Positions 33,513-44,776 of a stretch of 64,000 nt of DNA are shown here, piece by piece. Position 1 is the stretch's first letter. Each line of letters begins with the position of its first letter. The DNA is from Anthoceros angustus (lineage: Eukaryota; Streptophyta; Anthocerotopsida; Anthocerotales; Anthocerotaceae). The stretch lies in the NCBI GenBank assembly GCA_010909165.1, contig MU008152.1, forward strand, positions 496,001 to 560,000, read 5' to 3'. A program made the position numbers and the translations under genes. Below the pieces are notes generated by a model. That model had not been told where the DNA came from. It was given only the letters and a program-made list of their open reading frames with translations, and made no database searches.

Positions 33513-36500
33513 CTAGTGGGCAGTGCCCTTCACAGCTACAGCTGGGATGTCACTAATGCCAGCAGATGCAGTATGCTTTTCATGAACAGGTTTAGAAAGA
33601 GCCTTCGTGAGAAGGTCAGAAATGTTATCTTCAGTAGGTACATAAGACACTGTTACCTCACCAGACTCGGCAGCTTGCCTGATAAAGTGGTGACTTATCT
33701 CAATATGTTTGGATCGTGCGTGAAAAACAGGATTCTTGCTCAGTGCGATAGCTGATTGGTTGTCACACCACAAAGGTGTTGCACCTGGCTGCAGTTGTCG
33801 AAGCTCCTTCATAAAACTCCGAATCCATATAACCTCCTTAGCAGCTTGTGTCATGGCTGCATATTCTGCCTCAGTAGAGGACAGACATATAGTTGAAAGC
33901 TTCTTGCTACTCCATGAAACAGCAGAGGTACCCAGAAAGGTGCAATAAGCAGCAACTGATTTCCTAGTATCAGGATCCCCAGCCCAATCGGCATCGCAAT
34001 AAGCTGTGAGATCCAGGCCTGTCTTACACTTTGTAAACCGAAGACCTTTCCTTGATGTCCCTTGCAGATATCTAAAAATCCGTTTGACAGCAGTCCAGTG
34101 TCAAGGACCAGGGTTCTCTAAGAACTGACTTACAACTCCCACTGCCCGGGTAATGTCCATTCGGGTCCAGCTGGAGAGATAAATGAGAGAACCTACTGCC
34201 TGCCTATAAGGGGTCCTGGACATAGCTAGTTTTTCCTCCTCTGTAACAGGACACTGCTCTAAGGAGAGTTTCTCACCTAAAGACATGGGTGTCCCTACAG
34301 GCTTCGCATCTTGCATGTTGAAGCGCTGTAGCAGCTGATGCACAAAGTGCTCTTGATGTATATCAATCGTGCCATCAGCTCTATTGAAGTGAAACTGAAC
34401 ACCCAGGGAAAAAGTGAGTTCTCCTAAGTCTGTCATCTCAAATTTAGAAAGGAGGATAAGCTTGATGCGGGCCATAAGGGTAGCAGAGTTACTAAACAGA
34501 AAATTGTCATCAACATAGACGGTAAGAATCAAGAAATCTGTCCCGTCCCACATGATATAGACACTGGTGTCTGCATCAAGGCAAGTAAAGCCTAATTCCA
34601 ATAGTAACTTGTGGAATACTTCATACCAAGCACGGGATGCTTGTTTCAGACCATAAAGTGTTTTAAGCAGCTTACACACCTTGTCCTCGTTGATGATGTA
34701 ACCCTCTGGCTGACACATATAGATATCTTCCTCCAGAAGGCCATTCAGAAAGGCTGTTTTAACATCCAGTTGGTGCACAAGGAGATTGTAATGGACAGCT
34801 AGGGCTAATAGGATCCTGACAGAGGTGGACTTAACGACCGGAGCAAAGTTTCGTTGAAGTCTAGTCCAAGAATCTGGCTGTAGCCCTTAGCAACGAGGCG
34901 AGCCTTGTATCTACCAACAGATCCATCAGTATTCAGCTTCTTCTTGAAGACCCACTTACAAGCTACTGGCTTTCTACCAGGAGGGAGATCTACAAGCTTC
35001 CAAGTTTTGTTCTGAATGAGAGAATTGTATTCGGAGTCTATAGCAGCTTGCCAAAAGGGAGCCTCAGGGCCTTCTAAGGCTTCTTTGTAAGTGGCTGGTT
35101 CTCCTAAGGAGGAAGAAACACTAAACACAGCTGCAGGAGACATACCAGAGGTTGCTAGACTTGCCCAATGATATTGAGGATCTTGCCACTCATACATATG
35201 GCGACGAATTCGGGTAGAACGGCGAGGAGGAGAATCTTCTTCGGAATCAGACTCTTCAACTTGGACATCTACAGGCTCAGCCAGGTCAGCATCACCATTG
35301 ACAGGTGTACCTGAAGTTTCATCATTATGGCCTGGAGATGGTGGAGGTGTGAGATTCTCAAAGTCACTGTTGCCAGCAGGAATTGGAGGAGTCTGTGTTG
35401 CTGGAGCTGCCCCCCCTTGATCCGAAGAAGAGTCATCCTCATCATCAAAGAAACTCGGCTCGTCAGTATCATCAGGGAGAGAATCCTCAACACCAGTGAT
35501 GGAAGCAGGCACACGAGTGGAATCCGGGTGCAAAGTAGCAGCATGTCGGCGAAGTAAGACAGCCTCATGAAAAATCACACTTCGGGACAAAGTAAGCTGC
35601 CTAGTGACAAGGTTGAAAAGTTTGTATCCCTTCACCTCTTCTGAATAGCCGACAAAAACATGACGAGATGCCTTGGGATCAAGCTTGGAGCGCAGAGCTG
35701 GTGGAACAAGGGCATAAGCTGGTGACCCAAAGATGCGCAGATGCCGAACTCGAGGCTTCCTGCCAGTCCATCGCTCATAGGGAGTAATGGAACCAAGTTC
35801 CTTGGTGGGCAGGCGATTCTGAACATAGTTGGCTGCCACCAAAGCCTCAGCCCAATACCCACGGGTGAGTCCAGCAAAGGTGAGAGAAGCTAAAGTGGCT
35901 TCTTGCAAAGTTCTGTTTTTGCGCTCTGAAAAAGCATTCTGCTCTGGAGTATATGGAACTGTGAACTGATGAAGAATACCTTCCTTCTCACAGAAGGCAG
36001 CAAATGCTTGGCTGGTGTACTCACCCCCATTATCGGTTCGAAGGATGCGCACCTTGCTTGAAGTCTGTCTTTGGGCAAACTGAACATAGGACTTGAAACA
36101 ATCAAGTGCTTCACTCTTGTGCCGAAGCAAGTACACCACACAATACCGACTCCACTCGTCGATAAATGTGAGAAAGTAATCTGCCCCTCCAAACGAGCTA
36201 GTGGACATAGGGCCGCAGATATCACTATGAACGGTGTGGAGCAACCCATCAGCACGGCTAAGAGCCTTATCCGAGAAAGGAAGTGAGTGGGCCTTACTAA
36301 GTTGGCAAGCCTCACAGAAGGCATGTTTGTCAAAGGAAAAATTCAAAGGCTCCCTGTAACTCTCACCTTTTACTAACATACCCAGACGCTGGAAGTTGAC
36401 ATGCCCTAGGCGACAATGCCACAGTTGTGTTGCAGGGATCTCTGTGGCATGTGCTGACTGGATAGAACCCAAAACTGTCTTGACATTCAAGAGGTACAGA

Positions 36501-37943
36501 TCATGGAAAGGAGACCCTGAAAAGAGATCTAGACCTGACCTGGTACTGGTGACGTAGCACCCTTGATGATCGAAACACACTTTGCAACTGTGTTCCTGTG
36601 AGAGTTTCAAGACAGACATAAGATTCTTAGTCATAGATGGGACATAGAGCACGTCTGTAAGAGTGAGGTTGGAAGAATCAGGCAAAGTTATGACAACTGA
36701 TCCCGAACCCTTGATAGAAAGCCCACTGTCATCCCCTAGCAGCACAAACTGCTTAGTTTCAATAGCTGGAGTAAAAGACGAAAAAGCACGTCTATGAAAG
36801 CAAATGTGGCTAGTTGCTCCAGAATCTAAAAACCAAGTATCAGGATGAACTTGTGTAGATGACAAGCAAACTGCTAGGATAGTGGACTACTTAGCCTTGC
36901 TGACGGTGACGTTGCTTTCAGGAGGATGATCTCGCTGAGGTTCTCCTCCGTTCTTCTTGCGACAGTCCCGTTCGTAGTGCCCAGGCATTTTGCACCAATT
37001 GCAAACAATCGTCTTGTTGTTGTTATTGGCAGCTGTGCGTGGTGGCTGTGTGTAGGAACCTCGTCCTCTGCCCCTTCCACGAAAACCTCCACGTCCTCTT
37101 GAGGTGAATAGCACTCTCGTATTGCTAGAAGTAGAACCCTTTTGCTTGCTAAAGCTCCGAGTGCGCTCCTCAGAGATAAGGGCTCCAATAACATCCTCAA
37201 GAGTTATCTTGGGTGTTTGACCAGAAGCTGTCGCCTTCACAGCAGAGTTGATTGTGGCATTCTGGCTGGCCACAAAGTATTGATAACTCTCTGGAAGTGA
37301 AGCTAAAAGGCTAATAGCTGCTTGAACTTCTGACAGCACAGTGCCACAAAAAGCAAGATTAGCTCGTGATGTGCGAAACTTGTTGATGTAGGCCTCAACA
37401 GGCTCATTGTCTCGCATCCTCAAGTTGAAAAAGTCTCTGTGGGCATGCACAAGAGAAGCTGAGCTCTTGTCCTGATAGATAGACTGGAAGACTTCCCACA
37501 CTGCTGTGGAAGTTTTGGCTCCTATTGTATGAGGCATCATGGTTTTATCTAAGGCAGCAATGAGAATAGAGCGAGCACGACGATCCTTACGCTCCCAATC
37601 TAGGATCCTGCGCACTTCTAGGTAAGACCTTGCTGCCGCCCCACCAGACATCACCATGCTCCTCAAACATTTGAGTTAGCCTCATGACCCGTATATTATA
37701 ACATGCATTGAACCTATCCTTGTCCTTGAATTCTATCTTCAAGGAGTTGTGGCCATTTGTGCCATGTTGACAGAGCAGCCTTAGGAGACTATTCAAGACT
37801 AACTGAAGTTGACGCTGTCTATCTATCTGACGTAAATTCTCTGGGGAGAAATCCCAAGGAGAATATGTGGAAGCATCAGCAAAGAAGAATGAAATGTCAT
37901 CAACGAACTCATCATCTGAACCTGAGCTTTCTGACATAAACAA
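33513..37943 (-). pseudogene. Gag-Pol of copia element 2, broken
   Basis: Minus strand, right to left: Gag start near 37943; Gag body with DKTMMPHTIG and a knuckle CNWCKMPGHYERDC; an in-frame TAG at 36887-36889; protease WFLDSGATSHIC (intact D-S-G); integrase HSDICGP, RTDNGGEY, EQNAFSERKN; RT KWVFKKKLNTDG and YVDDNFLF; RNase H WCDNQSAIAL, SKHIEISHHFIRQ, NISDLLTKAL. Breaks: frameshifts near 37660 and 34830, a stop near 34103, and the TAG before protease. Family known; inactivation seen. Confidence 0.92.
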
Positions 37944-38458
37944 GGGATATGCTCACAGCATGGTGCGTTGCACCTGTGGACGTCTCTGAGAAGACTTGAC
38001 GAGCATAGGGGTAGGCTCCAACTTCGAAAGCTCCTCACACAACTGATTGAGGTCGTGAATGCCGTCTGTAAGCTTCTCAATGAGAATCCACGTGATCTCA
38101 CAGGGTTCTGGCTGAAAGTTCATCCTCCCACAACCGCTCAAGGCCGATGTGTGTCTTGGAGTCGTGGATGTCCGAGGAAAATAGGCACTTTGTGTCACAC
38201 GGGTGAGTGCTGGTGTGACAACCGAAAAGTGTTGACGGCGATCGCGATTCCTCCTTGTTGGTGCTACCTCCCTTCTCTCCGCAGATCTGCAATCAGGGCA
38301 AACCACCTGATGCTCTGAACAAGCAAAGGAAGAGCGCTTCACTGGTTTGCTGAGAAATCTCGGAGGAGGAACTGGATTCCCTCCGAGGGTCTTGGCATCG
38401 TGACTCCAGGGTGCCTAAATCAGGGTGAATAGGCATCCATCGTGCACGCCCAAACCAC

Positions 38459-38470
38459 GCTCTGATACCA
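38459..38470 (-). other. Primer-binding site of copia element 2
   Basis: TGGTATCAGAGC directly follows the 5' LTR on the minus strand. It is complementary to the 3' region of plant initiator Met-tRNA, the usual copia primer. Confidence 0.9.
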
Positions 38471-38708
38471 TAAAAGCGATGTAATCAGCCATGTGATCCA
38501 TGGGCTGTGGCTCAAAAGCAGTGCGAGTCTCGACAAAGAACATGAGCGGCAAGTGGAGCAAGAAAAGGATAATGTATTGATAGTCTAGAGAAATACTTAT
38601 AGTGTCTCCTAGAAAGCGGTTTAATAACTGTCCATATGTGAAAATACATAACTACTAATAGGAAGCAGTTTCAACTAAAGTAGCATGACTTAGAGGCTAT
38701 TCCCAATA
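38471..38708 (-). repeat. 5' LTR of copia element 2
   Basis: 238 bp, partner of 32335-32586. TTTTG of the target duplication follows at 38709-38713. Confidence 0.92.
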
Positions 38709-38760
38709 TTTTGCCTTGGCAGGATTTGGTGGAGGAGTTCGGCTCCTGCAAGGCAGATAT

Positions 38761-38962
38761 TAAAGCGGATTGGAGTGCGAAGAGAGCCACACCGCGCTAG
38801 GAGGAGAACGAGCATGAGTGCAAAAACAAGTGACTGCCAGTTACATGTAGTTTGTTATACATCAGAGGTCCCTGGTAACAAGTTAGGCTTGAGAGTAACT
38901 GCCTATGAGTCTAGCATGATAACCCTATCAGCATTGTTATTAGGGTTATGATATCTCCTTTA
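38761..38962 (-). repeat. 3' LTR of copia element 3
   Basis: 202 bp, partner of 47521-47724. The outer two thirds are nearly identical and the middle is diverged. Confidence 0.93.
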
Positions 38963-39135
38963 CTCCCTCTTAGACGAGATAGGCAAAAAGGGATAAAAGG
39001 GAAAAAGGACACCACGGGTTCAAGGTGAACGCGCGGGCATCATTCTACGCTCAAAACTGGCCTACCGGGCTTCTGCAAGGATGCCTATGCCACAAACTTC
39101 ACCGCTGGGATTATTGGCCCATTGTCGCTTATAAG

Positions 39136-39960
39136 ATGGCGCTCCCTCTCTCCACGTTCCAATGCATGAGAGTGGTGGCGACTGCTAAAGTCCTCATCTT
39201 CTGCCTGATCCTCCTTTTGGTGCGCCTCTGGAAATCCTGCTCCCACTGCTGCTTCCTCATGGGCACTATGTCGAAGGGCCTTGAGTGTCTCCACTGTGGA
39301 AAACGCTGGCTCCCAGCTTCATCATTCACACCAAGGCAGTGGATTCTGCACTCCATTAGCTGCGAGGCCCTACCTGTAGACATGAGCAGAAGCAAGACCA
39401 AGGAAGAAGAGGAATTTGTGCTGGAGGCGAGGACAATGGCTGATGCCATGTTGCCTAACCCTCGTGACAGGATAGAGATCTGGCACACTCCCAAATGTGT
39501 GGCCTTCCCTGTGACTGAGGCAGACAAAAGGCTGAGGATCACCAAGGAGGAGTACAAAGACCTTATGAAGAGAGCCTTCCCTCGAGAATATGGAGAACAT
39601 GACTACTACTATCACCATGTGGTCAGCAAGGAGAGCATTGTGCGGGCAGAGAAGAAATAAGCCAGCATACTGCTAAGAGCTACTATGATACCGGGAGAAA
39701 CTCCCTCTGCTGATGAGAATTCTGAACAAGGTAACAAAAAGAGGAAGGAGAACCCGACGATTACATGTAAGTTGTGCTTCATCCACTCGCTTCTCTTCCC
39801 TTCTGTCTGCACAGTACCAATCCAAAAGGTCTGAATCTAACCAACCCTATATACTTTGCTGTCTACAGCTCTGCTAGAGGAAACAAAGAAGATAGCAGAG
39901 TTGCTGGAGAAGCTTAAACGGGAACAGAGACTGTGGTTACTCAAGGATTTAGGACGATAG
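39136..39960 (+). CDS. Antisense accessory gene of copia element 3 (intron-containing)
   Basis: Opposite strand to gag-pol, between RNase H and the 3' LTR. From ATG 39136 a frame of 174 codons runs to TAA 39658-39660: a hydrophobic segment (AKVLIFCLILLLVRLW), a Cys/His cluster CLHCGKRWLPASSFTPRQ followed by H and C (zinc-finger-like), an acidic/basic region, and ITKEEYKDLMKRAFP. An alternative start is MSKGLEC at 39268. After the TAA the same frame stays open (ENSEQGNKKRKENP, NLS-like) to a GT-AG intron 39767-39868 (102 bp, phase 1) and then SLLEETKKIAELLEKLK, a coiled coil, ending at TAG 39958-39960. Whether the TAA is the true end or decay is unclear. Function unknown. Confidence 0.65.
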
Positions 39961-39986
39961 TGTGCACACATCGCCAGGTTTTACCT

Positions 39987-42410
39987 TTAACCGAGAAATG
40001 CACTTATGTAGGCCACCAATAAGCATGTCTCGCAAAGTGCTGGCTTGACAAGGTTGGTTAGCAAATCAGCTATGTTTTCCCCTATTGGGATGTAGCTAAC
40101 CACTACTTCTCCTGTATCAGTAGCTTGCCTAATAAAGTGATGGGTAATCTCAACGTGCTTACTTCTTGCATGAAATACCGGATTTCGAGATAGAGCTATC
40201 GCAGATTGGTTGTCACACCAAAGTTGAGCTGGTCCAGGTGCTAGCTGCTGCAATCCCTTGAGAAAAGAACGGATCCAAATTACTTCCGCTTGCCCCATAT
40301 TCCCCGCCTCAATGATAGAGGCGAGTTGTAAGCTTCTTGCTACTCCAGGATATTGAGGAACCACCAAGGATGTTGCAGTATGCTGCCACACTACGACGTG
40401 TGTCTGGATCACCAGCCCAATCAACGTCACAGTATGAAACCAAGTGCAATCCATCTGGTTGTCTACTATACTGCAAACCATGCCTTGCAGTGCCTTTTAA
40501 ATAACGAAAAATTCGTTTCACTGCGGTCCAATGAACCTCTCTTGGGTTCTCAAGAAACTGGGACACATTGCTAACTGCTCGGGCAATGTCTAATCTGGTC
40601 CAAGCTGCTAAGTAGATCAAGCATCCAACTGCTTGACGATAAGGACACTTACTCATCTCATCCTTGTCTCGCTATGAATCGATCTTCTTTTGACAACTTC
40701 ACCAAGGCTATGGCGGCAACAGCCTACCCTCCATGTTGAAACGCTTCAAGAGTTGCTCCACAAAGTGCTCCTGATGTATGTATATGCTGTGGCCAGAATC
40801 ACCAAACTGGAATTGAACCCCAAGTGAGAACGTAAGCTGTCCTAAATCCGTCATTTCAAAACGTGCAAGCAGAACCTTCTTAATCCTATCCATCAAAATA
40901 GCAGATGAACAGAAAAGGAAGTTGTCGTCAACATATACAGAAATTATGATGAAATCATCTTGGTCCCATAGAATATAAACAGTAGTATCAGCTGCTAAAC
41001 ATGTGAACCCAAGCTCTATCAAGAGTGCATGAAAACTTTCATTCCAGGCTCTGGATGACTGCTTAAGTCCATACAGCGTCTTAAGTAACTTACATACTTT
41101 CCTTGTGTCCTTCACATAACCCTCAGGCTGGGCCATATAAATCTCCTCTACAAGTGAACCATGCAAAAGGTCAGTTTAACGCCTGAAATATGTAATAAGC
41201 AACTATGTCACAGCTAAGGCTGCAAAATGCATGGCTTTGACGACAGGAGCAAAAGTCTCATTGTAGTCAAGGCCCTCCACTTGGCTGTAACCCTTAGCTA
41301 CCAAACGAGCTTTGTATCTTCCAACTTCTGTCTGCTCAACTTTCTAAACACCTACTTGCGTGCAATCGGTTTCCGCCAGAGGTAAATCAACCACCAAGTC
41401 TCGATGCCATGAGAGAGTTGTACTTGATTCTATGGTCGCTTACTGCTCGGCTCGTCCTGATGCCAAATAGATAAGTGGCGTTTCCCAAAGAGGAAGGAGG
41501 TGGAAAGAAGGGTTGATGAGGTTTAGGAACATGGCGAGACAGGCCAGCAACATAAGGACCAAACCATTCACTCATAGGACGTCTAGTGCGAGTAGAGCGT
41601 CTAAGGACTGGTGAAGTGTCTATGTGTTCTGGTTCAGGCTCTGTAAGGTTTGGTGGGTCAGGAGGATCAGGTTCATGATCAGGAGCCGAGACAGAATCAG
41701 ATTCGGTGGTTTCTGAAACAACAGGCAAATCTGCTGCAGGAGAGTCAACTACTAATGGGAAAGGAAACTTATCTGGAGGCTGGACAGGAGGCCAGACAGG
41801 AGGTGCTGCAGAGACGAATGGTGGTGAACTACCCCCTGAAACCGCAGAAGATGAATCTGAGTCATCCACATCAAAGACAGTAACGTCAGCTGGATCAGGA
41901 GAATCAGTAGCATCATCAACACCATGGATGGAAGGAGCTGCCAAAGAGGAATTGGGTTGGAGAATAATCTGATGTCGACAAAAAAGGGCATCCTCATTGA
42001 ATACAACACTACGGGAAAAGGAAACTTGTCGAGTCTGAGGATCAAACAACTTGTAGCCTTTAACATCATCAGAATAACCAACAAATATGCGTCTTACAGC
42101 TTTAGGATCTAACTTAGAACGCAAAGCTGGTGGGATGAGGGCATAAGCAGGAGCTCCAAATATACGAAGATGAGAAACTCGAGGTTTCTTACCAGTCCAC
42201 CTCTCATAAGGGGTCACCAGACCTAACTCCTTGGTTGGTAGGCGATTCTGAACATAGTTAGCAGCACATAAGGCTTCCGCCTAACATCCTCTTTCAAAGA
42301 AGGATAACTAGAAAGGCTGCCTCCAGAAACTTCGTTTCTTTCTCTCAGAAACGTGATTCTCCGCTTGTGTGTAGGGAACCGAAGTCAAGGCCGGACTCCT
42401 CCTCACACAA
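39987..42410 (-). pseudogene. Pol of copia element 3, distal part (late integrase, RT, RNase H)
   Basis: Continues the integrase after the nested TIR element: degraded YTQAENHVSERKKR-like sequence near 42340, then TPYERWTGKKPRVSHLRIFG, a Pro/Asp/Ser-rich linker, RT with LKTLYGLKQSSRAW and YVDDNFLF, and RNase H with WCDNQSAIAL and SKHVEITHHFIRQ. Several frameshifts and stops (near 41380, 40700 and 40480). Confidence 0.88.
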
Positions 42411-44772
42411 AACACGATAATTTTTGAAGGGGGGATACCCCTTCGCCGAGACAAGACCCCTTGTCACGAAGAACACCTTACCTAGAACAAAGATATGTGC
42501 CCTACTTTGATAATGCACACACCTTTCCGAGGTCATATCTTTGATAAAAGATGCACTTTCAAGTCTACACCCGAGAACCGGAGCATGAGGGTGTGGGCCC
42601 GCTTATGCTTTAGTAGAATGCATAGAGGGCTGCCATTTTCATATGTTTATTACAACCGAAAACTTTTACTTTCAAGTGGTGGAACACAATGAAAACAATC
42701 TGCATTAGCGGAGTCTCATTTAAGTGGTCGTGAGAACATTGCAACAAACAATCAAGGAGGAAGTGGTCATCAAGATCGACAATAGCCATTCAAGAGTGCG
42801 GCGACTCATCCATGCCTTAAACCGAGTCAAGTACCACCGCCATATTCGGAGGCGGTCCATATCCTCCGCCTCGGTTGTCGCTCTCCTCCATTGCTTGCCT
42901 TCAATAGTATCATTCTTGGGCCCGGTCCGACGGTCGATCGCCACACAAAGATCTAGGGTCTCACGACCTCATCCAAAAGGTCGCCAATCGTGGTCTTCAA
43001 CCTTCCGCACTCAATGCAACCACTTGGGCTTTAAGGCAATGCCAACGTCCTTAAAATGAACAAAGTTAGTTGCCCATGCGCCCATGCAAGCATCCTTAAA
43101 ATCAACAAAATTGAACTATTGAGGAGGCACGAGGTTTGAACACGAAACCTATTCGTTACTACACTTATTTCCCAAACACTAGACCAACAATCCATGGTTG
43201 AGTACTCTTGAGGCGCTAAATATTTATTTTTGAAGACAGGAGGAGGGCGCTGGCGCCGGCGCCCATGGGCAAGGCATGGCGTGTTAGGGGAGGGCGCGGC
43301 CGGCGCCCAAGGACGGCAGGGCGTGGGCGCCGCCGCCGGCGCCCATGGTGGTGTGCTGGGGAGGGCGCCTGCCACCCGCCCCAAGGTGGTGTGTAGGGGA
43401 GGGCGCCGGCCGGCGCCCATGGGCGGTGTTAGGGGAGGGCGCCGGCGCCCATGGGCGGTGTTAGGGGAGGGCGCCGGCGCCCATGGGTAGGGTGTAGGGG
43501 AGGGCGCCGGCCGGCCCCATGGGCAGGGAGGCGCCGCCGGCCGGCGCCCATGAGTGGCATGTCAGGGGAGGGCGCGGCCGGCGCCTCCTTAGCACCATCC
43601 TACGGTGCATACGGTGAAGCTAGGGGGGACAAGAAGGAACGTATCCTATCACCGATGGAAGGTGTGGCCCATTTGGTGAAGGGTTAAAAGATTTGCATCC
43701 ATAGGTGACTGAAGAGTATAAGTGGTGGGAAGCCTGTTGGACCGGAAGGAGATTGCTATTGTGGAGAATAACATTGGGCTAGTGCTACGTCATTCTTGGA
43801 AGTGGTTTTCACGCGAAGTGGATCATACAGACCACTTCAAGTGCGGATGAAGCTTTGCTAGATGAGGCATTATTGAGGGACCTCCCACGCGTGATATGTA
43901 TTTGGGGGCATATCAAAATGCGGAAGGCAACGGAAATGGCACGGATGAATGGGGACATAACGGAACCGAGAGGGATGTTTCGCGCAAATACGCATAACAG
44001 GCCATTCGGATTGGGAGGTCATTGACGTGAAGCTAAACGCACCACGACCTCACTTTCTTATCCACTAGTATCGGACCGAGCACATAGATGCGTATGAAGG
44101 AGATATGCAGAACACATAGTCCGCCAGAGTGGTAACCCATCCGTCCAATGCCGAGGAAAAAGGGAATAAGATCCATTACCTAAAAACATACAGGAGGTAT
44201 TTGTGAATGAAACTATCCCAGACATGGGTTTGTGTTGAACGACGGAAACATCCGTATGTGGACAAAAAGCGATAAGGGATAAGCTCATGAGTTGCGTGGC
44301 TTCATACAACCCGCGAGTGAAAGTGTCGTCAAGATAGTGATGACAATGGAGAAGTTTGGACCAAGTGATGACGATGGATTGAACTCGGGATGAGTGAAAC
44401 CGAAATCTCGCTTTTTCCGGGTCCCAGTTAATGTTGTAAGTCCTAGATGTTTCGTGTTAGGAAATACCGTCTGTGGCTTTTGTGGTGTCATAACAAAACC
44501 ACATTTCCATCCCAAAATCGAGTTTATAATGTTTGCTCAGAACGGCCTTCCTCACCGCTCCTACTTTGCATCATTTCCCTAGGTTGGAGCCACCATTGGC
44601 CACAAACATTGCTAGATGGAAAGTAGTAATTTTTCCGGTGACACCTTTTTTCGAGCTGTTTTCCTGAATGCCTTCAAAACGCTGTTTTAGGGCCCATCAA
44701 AAACCCCCTTCAGAGATTATTTGCGGAAAACCCCCTTCGAGATTATTAACCCCCTTCAAAAATTATCGTGTT
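42411..44772. mobile_element. Non-autonomous TIR DNA transposon, 2362 bp, TSD ACAA
   Basis: Perfect 23-bp terminal inverted repeats start AACACGATAATTTTTGAAGG at 42411 and, in reverse, at 44772. ACAA flanks both sides (42407-42410, 44773-44776). It interrupts the integrase of copia element 3; homology to Pol resumes on each side. Near the right end three subterminal units resembling AACCCCCTTC plus AGATTATT recur, as in transposase-binding arrays. No transposase is visible. A 4-bp duplication does not fit hAT (8), Mutator (9), CACTA (3) or PIF/Harbinger (TWA); the superfamily is unresolved. Confidence 0.85.
43230..43595. repeat. GC-rich tandem array inside the TIR element
   Basis: Units containing GGCGCCCATGGGC and AGGGGAGGGCGCCGG recur about eight to ten times at irregular spacing of roughly 30-45 bp. 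Each unit is rich in CG and in palindromic GGCGCC / GCCGGC. Confidence 0.85.
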
Positions 44773-44776
44773 ACAA

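Larger units (their letters stand above)
32335..38708 (-). mobile_element. Complete copia insertion (element 2), 6374 bp, TSD TTTTG
   Basis: 5' LTR 38708-38471, primer site TGGTATCAGAGC at 38470-38459, gag-pol on the minus strand, an opposite-strand accessory gene, a polypurine tract (AAGTGGGAG, 32599-32587), and 3' LTR 32586-32335. The 5-bp target duplication TTTTG is at 32330-32334 and 38709-38713. The LTRs begin TATTGGGAATAGCC and end CGCTTTTA on the coding strand; they differ by several indels and substitutions, so the insertion is not fresh. Confidence 0.93.

Noticed and set aside
41650-41972. Plus-strand frames over the element 3 integrase-RT linker
   Set aside because: Antisense of the Pro/Asp/Ser-rich Pol linker, low complexity; not part of the antisense accessory gene.
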